From the NCBI GenBank assembly GCA_003452185.1, contig DMJJ01000088.1, positions 1-15,659 on the forward strand: a stretch of 15,659 nucleotides of DNA. Direction: 5' to 3'. Positions 1 through 8,235 of the stretch are shown here, one piece after another. How positions within the stretch are numbered: position 1 is the first letter of the stretch; each line of letters begins with the position of its first letter. The notes under the pieces are model-generated. The model was not told the DNA's origin. It searched no databases and saw only the letters and a list, made by a program, of their open reading frames with translations. Source of the DNA: Verrucomicrobiales bacterium. GTDB lineage: Bacteria > Verrucomicrobiota > Verrucomicrobiia > Limisphaerales > UBA11320. The translations under genes were made by a program, and so were the position numbers.

Positions 1-2
1 CA

Positions 3-1007
3 GGGCGCACGTTTGGGTGGCAGGAGATCGAGTCGACGAACTACCTGGGATACCTCGCCAATCTTCGGGGGGTCGGGTGCCCTGAGAAGGCGATCCGGCA
101 GATCATCTTCAACGACGCAAACGAGCTCTTCAACCAGCAGCGGCTGCAGGCGGCCGTCTCCAACGACTTCAAGTGGTGGCAGAGCGACAACGCCCTCTCC
201 GCCGGCGGCTACAACCCGGAGTTCCAATCCCGGATGCAGAACCTCGTCCAGGAGCGGCGCGAGCTCCTCACCCGGCTCCTGGGGGCCAACTGGGAGGAGG
301 AGGACAAGACCCCGTCGCTCGCCAACCATACCGTCGCCCTCACCGGGCCGGTGCTCGGAGCCCTCACCCCCGAGACCTACCTTGGGGTGCAGGAGATCTG
401 CTCCCGCTCCATGTCCCGGCACAACGACTACCTCATGAGCCGGTTCAACGAGGGCCAGGCCAGCAGCCAGATCGAGCTTGCGAAGCTCCGGGACCAGACC
501 CGCAAGGACCTGGCCACCATCCTCGACAAGGACCAGCTGGAGGAGTTCCTCCTCCGATTCTCCCACAACGCGAGCAAGCTCCGCCTCGACCTCCGGGGCA
601 TGGGGCTCACGGCAGACGAGTTTCGAAAGGTGTTCCGGACGACCGACCAGATCGACCACCAGATCCAGCTCGAGTATGGCGGGGAGGAAGCCCTGAGCCC
701 CAAGCAGCGGGAGCAACTCGCCCGGCAGCGGGAGCAGGCGCTGGCCGGGGCGCTGGGCCAGGAGCGGTATTCGAAACTGATCCTCGGGCGCGACCCCCTC
801 TACCAGCGGGCCCGGCGGGTCGCCACCGAAAACGGGATCAGGGAGCAGGCCACACAGGCCTTGTACGAGGTCTTCAAGGAAACCCAGAGCAAGCGCCTGC
901 AGATTCAGGCGGATCGCAAGATGACCCCGGATCAGAAACAGGACGCCCTCGTCGCGATCAACCAAGAGGAGCTCCGTCGTCAGAAGAAGATCATCGACGA
1001 CAACTGA
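3..1007 (+). CDS. Hypothetical helical protein, 3' part (5' end outside window)
   Basis: The reading frame is open from the left edge to the TGA at 1005-1007, giving 334 visible residues, so the gene starts upstream of the window. I do not recognise a functional family. The first visible residues read GRTFGWQEIESTNYLGYLANLRGVGCPE, a pattern I associate with uncharacterised Verrucomicrobiota proteins. That link is from memory and not searched. The rest is rich in Glu, Gln, Arg and Leu and looks almost entirely alpha-helical, with coiled-coil-like stretches. The C-terminus is strongly charged (EELRRQKKIIDDN). No catalytic motif, metal-binding cluster or transmembrane segment is visible in this part. 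A signal peptide or membrane anchor could lie in the missing N-terminus. It converges on ftsH. The first in-frame ATG (232-234 region) is internal, because homologous-looking sequence continues upstream of it. Confidence 0.8.
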   Translation, partial: GRTFGWQEIESTNYLGYLANLRGVGCPEKAIRQIIFNDANELFNQQRLQAAVSNDFKWWQSDNALSAGGYNPEFQSRMQNLVQERRELLTRLLGANWEEEDKTPSLANHTVALTGPVLGALTPETYLGVQEICSRSMSRHNDYLMSRFNEGQASSQIELAKLRDQTRKDLATILDKDQLEEFLLRFSHNASKLRLDLRGMGLTADEFRKVFRTTDQIDHQIQLEYGGEEALSPKQREQLARQREQALAGALGQERYSKLILGRDPLYQRARRVATENGIREQATQALYEVFKETQSKRLQIQADRKMTPDQKQDALVAINQEELRRQKKIIDDN

Positions 1008-1093
1008 CCGGACACCACGGGAACCTTCCCCGCCCGAGGGCAACCGCTCACAGATTGGTCGGTGACCCGATTTCCGAAGAGCGACGGATCAAC

Positions 1094-1121
1094 AGCGCCT
1101 TGAATCCGCCGCCAAGGCGCT
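1094..1121. terminator. Hairpin after the left-edge gene, possible terminator without U-tract
   Basis: There is a perfect 9-bp inverted repeat: AGCGCCTTG (1094-1102) and CAAGGCGCT (1113-1121), with a 10-nt loop. It lies 87 bp past the stop of the left-edge gene and before the end of convergent ftsH, a typical terminator position. Neither strand has a T-run after the stem, so it is not a canonical rho-independent terminator. It could be an RNA 3'-end stabiliser or a U-less terminator. Confidence 0.35.
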
Positions 1122-1145
1122 AACCCTCTCGCCGCCGCTGCGACT

Positions 1146-1206
1146 CACCCGGTGGGTGGAACCGAGGATCCAACGGGAACCCCGCCGAACCTCTGTTAGT
1201 TCCCGT
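1146..1206. terminator. Two further hairpins just beyond the ftsH stop
   Basis: CACCC (1146-1150) and GGGTG (1154-1158) form a small 5-bp hairpin. ACGGGAAC (1173-1180) and GTTCCCGT (1199-1206) form a perfect 8-bp stem with an 18-nt loop, ending 3 bp beyond the ftsH stop codon. On the minus strand the larger stem directly follows ftsH. No T-run follows, so its role as a terminator is inferred from position only. Confidence 0.3.
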
Positions 1207-1209
1207 GGA

Positions 1210-3234
1210 TCAGGCAGTCGCCGGGGCCGCGGAGCCGAGCCCGGGGCCGATCTTGGGAGGCGTCGGCTTCACCACCTCGGGAAGCGGGGTGGCTGCCTGG
1301 GCGCCGCGGGGAGGATCGACATCCTTGGGAATCTCCGGGGGAGTGAACCGCCCATTGCGGACGATGTCCTCGACCTGCTTTCCATCCAAGGTCTCATGCT
1401 CCAGGAGGGCGTTGGCAATCATCTCCAGCTTGTCACGGTGGGTCTGGAGAAGGTCGGAGGCGCGCTGGAATGCCCCATCGATGAGCGACTTGACCTCGGC
1501 ATCGATCTGACGCGCCGTGTCATCGCTGTAGTCCTTGCGCCGCATCATCTCGCGGCCGAGAAACACCTCGTCGTCGTTGCCAAACTGAATCATCCCGAGC
1601 TTGGTGCTCATGCCAAACTGACAGACCATGGCGCGGGCGATGTTCGTCGCCTGCTGGATGTCCATCGAGGCCCCGCTCGAGATGTCGCCCGAGATCATCT
1701 CCTCGGCAATCCGTCCCCCCATGATCATGCAGAGCTGATCGAGGAGCTGCTTGCGCCGGTGGCTCCAGACATCCTCCTTGGGGAGATTCATCGTCGCTCC
1801 CAGGGCCTGGCCCCTCGGAATGATCGTCACCTTGTGCAGCGGGTGGGTGTTCTCGCAAAGGACATTGAGCAGCGCGTGACCGGCCTCATGCCAGGCCGTG
1901 AAGCGCTTCTCCTCCTCGGTCATGGCGAGGCTGCGGCGCTCGCGGCCCCAGCGCACCTTGTCGCGGGCCTCCTCAAGCTCGGGCATCCCGACGGCCTTCT
2001 TGTTCTGCCGCGCGGCGAGCAGGGCGGCTTCGTTGAGGAGATTGGCCAGCTCCGCGCCTGAGAACCCGGGGGTTCCACGGGCAATGACGGAGAGGTCGAC
2101 ACCGTTCTCCAGCTTCACGTTCTTCGCGTGGACCTTCAGGATCGACTCGCGGCCCCGGATGTCGGGGAGCGGGACGGAAACCTGGCGATCGAACCGGCCC
2201 GGCCGCAGCAGGGCGGGATCGAGGACGTCGGGGCGGTTGGTGGCGGCAATGATGATGATCCCCTCGGTGGTGTCGAAGCCGTCCATCTCCACCAGGAGCG
2301 CATTGAGGGTCTGCTCCCGCTCGTCGTTCCCGCCACCGAGGCCGACACCGCGGCTCCGGCCGACGGCATCGATCTCATCGATGAACACAAGGCAGGGGGT
2401 GTTCTTGCGGGCCTGCTCGAACATGTCGCGGACGCGGCTCGCGCCGACACCAACAAACATCTCAACGAAGTCCGAACCGCTGATGCTGAAGAAGGCGGCG
2501 TCCGCCTCCCCAGCGATCGCCTTGGCGAGGAGCGTCTTCCCCGTGCCGGGGGCCCCGACCATGAGGATGCCCTTGGGGATGCGGCCCCCGAGCTTCTGAA
2601 ACTTCTTGGGATCCCGGAGGAATTCCACCAACTCGGAGACCTCCTCCTTCGCCTCATCCACCCCGGCCACATCCTTGAACGTGACCTTGTTCTTTTCCTT
2701 GGTCAGGAGGCGGGCCTTGCTCTTCCCAAAGCTCAACGCCCCCTTGCCCGCCATGCGGATTTGGCGGATGAAAACAAACCAGATGGCGATCGCGATCAGC
2801 ACCAGCGGCCCCACCCCCCAGAGAAGCTGGAGAAGGACCGTGTTCGGCTGGCGGACCTTGAACTTGCCGGTCCGGATCAGCTGAAGCTCGAGCTGTTCCG
2901 GCAGGCGCACGCGTGCCATGAACGGCTCGACCACCTCTTTACCACCCTCGGAAACCTTCACCCCATCGGCGTGCTTATAGGCCTTGCCCTGGACCTCCTG
3001 GAGGAAGGCCTGGGGGTCGTAGGTGATCATCGCCTCGGTGACGAGGTTGCTCTCCACGAGGACCATGAACTCGGGCTGCTGAACCGTCCGCCCCTGCGGG
3101 CCGTTGCCCCGGCTCGCCATGAAGAGGAGCGGCACCATGGCCGCGACGGCGATCCAGAGGAGGTAGCGCTGGGGGGAATTACGAAGATCGCCGTTCCGCT
3201 TCTCCTCGTCCCGGTTCTTGTTGGTATCACTCAT
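1210..3234 (-). CDS. ftsH: ATP-dependent zinc metalloprotease FtsH
   Basis: FtsH is a membrane-anchored hexameric AAA+ protease that extracts and degrades membrane and short-lived cytosolic proteins. The 674 residues are near the usual 610-680. The order is: polar N-terminus; membrane segment about 24-40; periplasmic FtsH-extracellular domain about 45-130; second membrane segment about 134-156; then the AAA+ module. That module has Walker A GAPGTGKT (227-234), Walker B LVFIDE (282-287) and a second region of homology ending LLRPGRFDR (about 342-350). The peptidase domain has the zinc-binding HEAGH (449-453), and D525 in [10 protein letters not shown] is the expected third ligand. All key residues are present. 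The C-terminus (about 632-674) is a Pro/Ala-rich tail of low complexity. The start is the ATG at 3234; it has no Shine-Dalgarno sequence. It is divergent from the MoxR operon and appears monocistronic here. Confidence 0.98.
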   Translation of the reverse strand: MSDTNKNRDEEKRNGDLRNSPQRYLLWIAVAAMVPLLFMASRGNGPQGRTVQQPEFMVLVESNLVTEAMITYDPQAFLQEVQGKAYKHADGVKVSEGGKEVVEPFMARVRLPEQLELQLIRTGKFKVRQPNTVLLQLLWGVGPLVLIAIAIWFVFIRQIRMAGKGALSFGKSKARLLTKEKNKVTFKDVAGVDEAKEEVSELVEFLRDPKKFQKLGGRIPKGILMVGAPGTGKTLLAKAIAGEADAAFFSISGSDFVEMFVGVGASRVRDMFEQARKNTPCLVFIDEIDAVGRSRGVGLGGGNDEREQTLNALLVEMDGFDTTEGIIIIAATNRPDVLDPALLRPGRFDRQVSVPLPDIRGRESILKVHAKNVKLENGVDLSVIARGTPGFSGAELANLLNEAALLAARQNKKAVGMPELEEARDKVRWGRERRSLAMTEEEKRFTAWHEAGHALLNVLCENTHPLHKVTIIPRGQALGATMNLPKEDVWSHRRKQLLDQLCMIMGGRIAEEMISGDISSGASMDIQQATNIARAMVCQFGMSTKLGMIQFGNDDEVFLGREMMRRKDYSDDTARQIDAEVKSLIDGAFQRASDLLQTHRDKLEMIANALLEHETLDGKQVEDIVRNGRFTPPEIPKDVDPPRGAQAATPLPEVVKPTPPKIGPGLGSAAPATA

Positions 3235-3565
3235 GGTGTCGACAAAACTTTTCGCAAGCTAGCACCCGCACCGCCCGCAGGCAATAGGCGGGGGATGAAT
3301 CAATTCCCGGCACGAAGCCCGAGCCCGGAAGGGCGTGAAAGCCATGAGACTGGTCCATCCCATCGCTGTCGAGCCCGAAAGCGTCCCGATACAACCACCT
3401 GCACCGCCACTCACCCCCTCAATCGGCCGTGAGCCCACGGGCTGGAGGAACAATCTACCCCCTCGTCCCGTCGCACCCCCGACGCCCCCTCCCCCCCCCA
3501 GATCAGGGGTCAAGGTTCCCCGGCTGCAACCGAATAACTAACAGGCGGATGAAAACGAACTCAGC
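3235..3565. promoter_or_regulatory. Divergent ftsH / MoxR-operon intergenic region
   Basis: This 331-bp gap must hold the promoters of both ftsH (leftward) and the four-gene operon (rightward). I could not pick out a convincing -35/-10 pair for either. Notable content: an imperfect inverted repeat CGCCCGC/GCGGGGG around 3272-3293, a small GCCC-ggaa-GGGC hairpin near 3322, and the C-rich tract at 3458-3499 (separate entry). A six-codon frame starting ATGAAAACG (3549) ends in a TGA that overlaps the ATG of the MoxR gene. Its significance is doubtful. No longer gene is supported. Confidence 0.5.
3458..3499 (-). promoter_or_regulatory. Potential G-quadruplex tract on the minus strand
   Basis: The plus strand has five C-runs of lengths 5, 3, 5, 5 and 9, separated by spacers of 4, 6, 4 and 1 bases. 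On the minus strand these are five G-tracts of at least three, with loops of 1-6 nt. That fits the canonical intramolecular G-quadruplex pattern (G3+N1-7, four times). It sits 67 bp before the MoxR start and about 220 bp before the ftsH start. Regulatory function is inference. Confidence 0.45.
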
Positions 3566-4717
3566 ATGACCGCAGGCCTTTCAATGACCGCGCGTCTGGT
3601 GTCGGAGGTTCTCGAACCGATGCGACGCGACTTCGTGGGCAAGGACGAGGTGATTGATCTCCTCGGGATCTCCCTCGTGGCGGGGGAAAATCTGTTCATT
3701 CTCGGCCCGCCTGGCACCGCCAAGAGCGCGCTGGTGCAGAACCTCGCCGCCCGGCTCGAGGGGAGGACGTTCGACTACCTGCTGACGCGATTCACCGAGC
3801 CGAACGAGCTGTTCGGCCCGTTCGACATCCGGAAGCTTCGCGAGGGAGACCTCGTCACCAACACCGCGGGGATGCTTCCGGAGGCCTCGCTCGTGTTCCT
3901 CGACGAGCTGCTGAACGCGAACAGCGCGATCCTCAACGCGCTCCTCGTGGCCCTCAACGAGCGGGTCTTCCGGCGCGGCAAGGAGACCCGGCCCCTTCAG
4001 GCGCTTCTGTTCGTGGGGGCGAGCAACCATCTTCCCGAGGACGACGCCCTCAAGGCGTTGTTCGACCGGTTTCTTCTCCGGGTCCATTGCGGGAATGTCC
4101 CGGGGGACCGGCTCTCCGAGGTGCTGGAGGCCGGGTGGCGGCTCGGGCGCACCACGCCCGAACGGTCGGCCATCCGGTTCGCCGACCTGGCGGCCCTGCA
4201 GCCGCTGGTCGCGGCAACCGACCTTGCCGACATCCGGCAGCCGTTTGCCGAGCTGGTGCAACGGATCCGTCACGCCGGGATCCCGGTCAGCGACCGGCGC
4301 GCCGTGAAGCTCCAGCGCACCATTGCGGCGAGCGCGCTGCTCTGCGGGCGCCAGGTGGCCCGCCTGAGTGATCTCTGGGTGCTGCGGCACATCTGGGACA
4401 CCGAGGAGCAGCAGGAAGTGCTCGACAGCCTCGTCACCCAGGCGATCGGCCGCGCCGTCCCCGACCAGGCCGACCACCACCGGGCCCGTCCCGGGGAGGG
4501 TCCCGACGCCGAGGCCCTGGCCCGCGATCTCGAAACCCTCGGGCTGCAGATCAAGAACCCCGGGCTTCCCGACTCCGAGCGGGCCTACATCCGGGACCGG
4601 CTCGGGATCCTGGAGGGCCGATGCCAGTGGGTTCGTGACCCGGCCAAGCGCGAATGGCTCCAGCAGCTCATCTCGGAGCTCTGGGAACGGTTTCACTCCA
4701 ACGCCGCGGCTGCATGA
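3566..4717 (+). CDS. MoxR-family AAA+ ATPase (RavA-type)
   Basis: This 383-residue ATPase is predicted to use ATP hydrolysis to remodel proteins together with a vWA-domain partner. Walker A is GPPGTAKS (47-54), Walker B LVFLDE (109-114), sensor 1 GASN (151-154), a candidate arginine finger R168 in LFDRF, and a sensor-2-like VSDRRAVKL (241-249). The stretch FDYLLTRFTEPNELFGPFDI (69-88) closely resembles E. coli RavA ([20 protein letters not shown], recalled), which works with the vWA protein ViaA. The region from about 275 to 383 is a helical tail with no domain I recognise. It is the first gene of the four-gene operon and its stop overlaps the next start (ATGA at 4714-4717). The start at 3566 lacks a Shine-Dalgarno sequence. 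The in-frame ATG at 3584 is an alternative that removes six residues and has only a weak AGG upstream. Confidence 0.92.
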   Translation: MTAGLSMTARLVSEVLEPMRRDFVGKDEVIDLLGISLVAGENLFILGPPGTAKSALVQNLAARLEGRTFDYLLTRFTEPNELFGPFDIRKLREGDLVTNTAGMLPEASLVFLDELLNANSAILNALLVALNERVFRRGKETRPLQALLFVGASNHLPEDDALKALFDRFLLRVHCGNVPGDRLSEVLEAGWRLGRTTPERSAIRFADLAALQPLVAATDLADIRQPFAELVQRIRHAGIPVSDRRAVKLQRTIAASALLCGRQVARLSDLWVLRHIWDTEEQQEVLDSLVTQAIGRAVPDQADHHRARPGEGPDAEALARDLETLGLQIKNPGLPDSERAYIRDRLGILEGRCQWVRDPAKREWLQQLISELWERFHSNAAAA

Positions 4718-5466
4718 GCCGCCCCCACCAACCGCAAGGCTCTCCCCCCTGGGCGATCCGTCTCGCGCGCGAGAACGCCCACGCCCTGGCCCCGCTTCGC
4801 CGGGTCCCGGGAGTCGAGGTCTGCGAGCAGGGCCCGGTGATCTGGGTCCGGGGAACCGAGGGCCAGGAACTTCCCCCTTCCCTCCTCCGGGGTCTCCCGG
4901 CCGATGGGCGATACACCTGGCTGGGGGGATCACGGGTTCTCTCGCTGGACCGGCGGATTCCCTCGTCCGAGCTCCCCGGCGACGGATGGTGTTCCCTGGC
5001 CGAGTGGATTCACCCCGGTCTCCCCCCCTGCGTGGAAACCGCCGCCACGCGACCCTCCCCCCTCTCGCTTCGCCTGGAGAGGAGCTCGAACGAACAGCCT
5101 GCCACGCTGCTCCTGACTCCCTTCCTGGAATGGGAGCGTTTCGCCGCCGGGGCGGCGGAGGTGAGGCTGGCCCCGCTTTCCTTCGCAGCGAACTCGAGCG
5201 GCCACGCCCTAGTGCGCGGAACCCCCCTTCCGCCCCTGCCGGGACGCCGCTGGGTCGAGCGGCAAGGGATCGCGGTGCCGGAAGGGTTCACCTGGGCCCC
5301 GGCGGTCGGGATCTCCGTGCTGCGGTCCCTCCTGGGCGCGGCGCCCGGGATGCTCGTGCTCTGGCTCGAGGAGGGGGACCATTGGAGGGTGCTGGAGGAG
5401 CAATTCATTGCGGCCACCCGATGGGCCATCCGATGCACCGGCCGCCGGCTCAGCATGGCACCGTGA
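4714..5466 (+). CDS. Small accessory protein of a MoxR-vWA-beta-propeller (bpX) system
   Basis: This 250-residue protein has no enzymatic motif. It begins at an ATG overlapping the MoxR stop (ATGA), which supports this start over the longer open frame and suggests translational coupling. The sequence alternates short hydrophobic strands and Pro/Gly turns: VCEQGPVIWVRGTEG (36-50), LVRGTPLPPLPGRRW (166-180), GIAVPEGFTWAPAVG (185-199). It ends in a helical patch, EEQFIAATRWAIRCTGRR (228-245). This pattern and gene position match one of the small bpX domains described for MoxR-vWA-beta-propeller ternary systems. I cannot say with confidence which numbered bpX family it belongs to. It has no signal peptide or membrane segment, so it should be cytoplasmic. 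A role as adaptor between ATPase and vWA/propeller protein is inference. Cysteines are few and do not form a metal site. Confidence 0.7.
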   Translation: MSRPHQPQGSPPWAIRLARENAHALAPLRRVPGVEVCEQGPVIWVRGTEGQELPPSLLRGLPADGRYTWLGGSRVLSLDRRIPSSELPGDGWCSLAEWIHPGLPPCVETAATRPSPLSLRLERSSNEQPATLLLTPFLEWERFAAGAAEVRLAPLSFAANSSGHALVRGTPLPPLPGRRWVERQGIAVPEGFTWAPAVGISVLRSLLGAAPGMLVLWLEEGDHWRVLEEQFIAATRWAIRCTGRRLSMAP

Positions 5467-5487
5467 CCGCAGGCCACGATTCCCCGC

Positions 5488-8235
5488 ATGGGACACACCC
5501 GAATCCAAACCATCCAGTATCTCCGGGCAAGGCCGGGGCTCCCCTGGCGTTGGGCGGAGAACGGGTCGGTCCTTGCCTGGGCCGATGGCAGCACCGTGGC
5601 GTTCCGCGAGGAAGTGGTCCAGGTGCTCGCGGCCCTGGGCCCGCATGGGATTCCCCCGTTCGGTGCGATCGTGATCCTGCTGGCCGCCTGCCGCGGCCAC
5701 CTCCCCACCGCGGCCGACCTCCTGGGGGAGGCGGACCTCAACCCCGACGCCCGGGTCACCGGTCCCAAGGGGGCGATGCTCAGCGGCGCGCGCGAGCAGC
5801 GGGTGGCGCAGCTCGAGGAGGCCCTCAGGCAACTGGCCCGGCTCGCGGACCTCCCCGAGGAGCTCCGTCGCTCGGTCCGCTCGAAGTGCCTCCTCGCAGA
5901 GGCGGTCTTTGAAGGCCAGAGGCCTGAACGGCATGGCACCCCGGGCTCCCTGCGGCAGCTGGCTGCGGCTTCGCTGCAGGACGAGGAGCTCAACTCCCAG
6001 GAGCCGGACGGGATGGGGAACTCCCTCCTGCGCCATGTGGAGATGGTGGCGGCGGGGCTGCGCCCCCACTCCCGCGAGACCCTGGAGCTGCGCCTCCGCA
6101 CCGGGCTCGACTCCATCCCCCGCCCCACCCGGGTCGAGATTCCCCCGGCGCAACGGGCCCGCGCTCTCCTGGAGGAGCTGCTGGCCGATCCCGAACACCG
6201 GCCCCTGGGGGCGGCGGCCCGCGAGTTGATGGCGGCCGTACGACTCCCCCGCACCCTCAGCCGCCAGGAGGACCTCGCCATCGGAGGGCTCTCGGGTCTT
6301 GGAAACCGAGGCCCCCTCGACCGCCTGCTCCTGAGCGAACTGGCCCACGACGACCTCACCCTGACCCTGAGGATCGCCCTGAACGAAGCCCTCTACCTCC
6401 GGCACGAACCCCCGGAGTACGAGCCCCCGGGCTCCCTCGCCCTGCTGCTCGACTCCGGGCTGCGGCTCTGGGGAATCCCGCGCGTGTTTGCCACGGCGGC
6501 CGCTCTGGCGATCGTTGCCGCAGATCCCAGGTCCCCGTCCGTCAAAGCCTGGCGGGCGCACGGGACCGGCCTCTCCCCGGTGGATCTGCTCGACCGGACG
6601 AGCCTCACCCATCACCTCGGGGAGCTCGAGGTGGATGTCCACCCGGGGGAAGCCTTGGAGGCGCTCTGCGAGGCGCTCGCCGAGGAGGGAACTGCCGACA
6701 CCCAGTCGATCCTGGTCACTCATCCCGATGTCCTGGCTGACCCCGATTTTCGTCGGCATCTCGGGGGAATGCACCCGGGCCTTGGGCTGATCGCCACGGT
6801 CGACCGCGAGGGCCGGTTTGCGTTGCACGCCCCCCCCTTCTCGCCGCGACAGCCCCTTGCAGAATCCCGCCTCGACCTGGAAACGATTTTTGCGTCACCC
6901 CGCGGCGCGGCCGAGCTTCGCCGCCCCGCGAGCGATCCGAATCTTCCGGCCCTGATGCAGATGGATCGTTCCCCGATCCTGCTCCCCATCGAGGGACCGG
7001 TCGATTGCTGGACGGCCGACGGACCGGGCCGCTTTCTGGCGACACTGGAAGACCGTCGGCTCGTGTCGTTCGGCCCGCCTGTCCAGGGGGGTGAGGTGGT
7101 GCATCCCCTGCTGCCGGGAGGGCGGACCCTTTGGCTCGAGCGGGTGCAGGGGCTGATCCACCTCGTTCAGGGATCGACCCCCGGGGCGCCCGCCCACCTG
7201 GTGTCGATCCCACCCAAGGGAGCCCCGGCGGTCATCGAGCTTTGCGCTGGAGATCCGGAGCTTTCGGCTTACAGGAGCGGCGATGCGGTCCTCGTGGTCA
7301 GGGACCGGGATGTGCAGGCCTATTCCCTCTCGGAGGGGCGTTTGCTCGACCGTGCTGTCTCCCCGCATCGGTGGCACCGGGGACGCTTCTTCTCCACCGC
7401 GCATGTCTTTCACTTCGCCCACTGGACCGGGCAAGGGATTCGATTCGACCCCGTGCCGCTCGTGGGGGAAGCCGCGGCCTCCCCGGTGGTTGCCGTGTTC
7501 GACCGCCTTGGGATGGACGGCCCCTGGGTGCTGAACCAGCGTTGCCAGGCCCTCTCCCTTGCAACGCATGAGCGGATTCAGATCCCGCTGCCGATCGGCC
7601 AGGCCGCGCACGCACGGAACGTCCAGCTTTCCAGGGACGGCCACCGGGTCTACGTCTCGATTCCCGACCTGGGATGGCACTCGCTGTTCGATCTTTCGTC
7701 GGGGAAGGCGGAGATCCTCGCCAGGGCTTCGGAGGATCTCTCCCGTCTTGAAGAGGGAGCGATGCCGGTGCTCCCCCGGCATGGGACGATCTGGAAAGGG
7801 GTCGATGCGCTGGCCATGCTGCCGGGGTACCCGCTTGCGCTGCGGCATCCGCAATCCGGTTGGCGCCGAATCGCGGCGGCGTCCGGGACGTGCCCGGAGC
7901 TCCGGCTTCTCCCGATGGAATCCCCCCCCGCGGCGGAGGCCGTCCGGACATTCCAGCCCCAACCCCGGGATCTGTTCGCGCATCTTGGTTGCAGCGTCGA
8001 CCTGATCCAATGGCCCTCGGGAAGCAGGGCCTTTCTGGACAACCGGGGCATCCTTCACTTGAAGAGCCACGACCCCGCCCTACCTGAGCTCTCCCTGGTG
8101 CTGGACCTGGACGGGATCGCGGGGTGGTGCTCGGACGGGGTGCGCTGCGGGCCGGCGTTCTACCATCCCACCCCCCCGGTCGAGGAGGGGGCCCGCATCC
8201 TGGGGCGCATCGCGGAGTTTGTGCAAATCGCGTGA
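5488..8235 (+). CDS. vWA-like domain / beta-propeller fusion protein of the ternary system
   Basis: This is a 915-residue protein. The N-terminal part (1-85) has a compact strand/helix pattern (WRWAENGSVLAWADGSTVAF). Residues about 90-255 look helical. Residues about 257-450 form a vWA-like Rossmann domain. Its first strand is SLALLLDSGLRLWG (316-329), followed by PRVFATAAALAIVAAD and a later strand SILVTHPD (407-414). The MIDAS position reads D322-S-G-L-R instead of DxSxS, so metal binding is probably impaired. From about 500 to 905, repeated beta-strand blocks (for example GRFLATLEDRRLVSFG, HRVYVSIPDLGWHSLFDL, SRAFLDNRGILHL) indicate a beta-propeller. The ATG lies 21 bp after the previous stop. 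There is no signal peptide, so a cytoplasmic location is expected. By analogy to ViaA, the vWA part would pair with the MoxR ATPase and the propeller would bind a ligand or protein. Partner and trigger are unknown. Confidence 0.8.
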   Translation: MGHTRIQTIQYLRARPGLPWRWAENGSVLAWADGSTVAFREEVVQVLAALGPHGIPPFGAIVILLAACRGHLPTAADLLGEADLNPDARVTGPKGAMLSGAREQRVAQLEEALRQLARLADLPEELRRSVRSKCLLAEAVFEGQRPERHGTPGSLRQLAAASLQDEELNSQEPDGMGNSLLRHVEMVAAGLRPHSRETLELRLRTGLDSIPRPTRVEIPPAQRARALLEELLADPEHRPLGAAARELMAAVRLPRTLSRQEDLAIGGLSGLGNRGPLDRLLLSELAHDDLTLTLRIALNEALYLRHEPPEYEPPGSLALLLDSGLRLWGIPRVFATAAALAIVAADPRSPSVKAWRAHGTGLSPVDLLDRTSLTHHLGELEVDVHPGEALEALCEALAEEGTADTQSILVTHPDVLADPDFRRHLGGMHPGLGLIATVDREGRFALHAPPFSPRQPLAESRLDLETIFASPRGAAELRRPASDPNLPALMQMDRSPILLPIEGPVDCWTADGPGRFLATLEDRRLVSFGPPVQGGEVVHPLLPGGRTLWLERVQGLIHLVQGSTPGAPAHLVSIPPKGAPAVIELCAGDPELSAYRSGDAVLVVRDRDVQAYSLSEGRLLDRAVSPHRWHRGRFFSTAHVFHFAHWTGQGIRFDPVPLVGEAAASPVVAVFDRLGMDGPWVLNQRCQALSLATHERIQIPLPIGQAAHARNVQLSRDGHRVYVSIPDLGWHSLFDLSSGKAEILARASEDLSRLEEGAMPVLPRHGTIWKGVDALAMLPGYPLALRHPQSGWRRIAAASGTCPELRLLPMESPPAAEAVRTFQPQPRDLFAHLGCSVDLIQWPSGSRAFLDNRGILHLKSHDPALPELSLVLDLDGIAGWCSDGVRCGPAFYHPTPPVEEGARILGRIAEFVQIA

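Noticed and set aside
1156..3432. Two plus-strand open frames opposite ftsH (301 and 434 codons)
   Set aside because: They mirror the ftsH coding strand. FtsH is unmistakable with intact motifs, so these are shadows.
4368..5912. Plus-strand frame of 514 codons across the MoxR, bpX and vWA genes
   Set aside because: It is Pro/Arg/Gly-rich, typical of an off-frame in high-GC DNA, and conflicts with three supported genes.
5209..6828. Minus-strand open frame of 539 codons
   Set aside because: It is antisense to the bpX and vWA genes, low complexity in composition, and matches no family.
8124..8231. Upstream extension of the last operon gene
   Set aside because: It would overlap the vWA gene by over 100 bp; the GTG at 8232 with the GTGA overlap is far more plausible.
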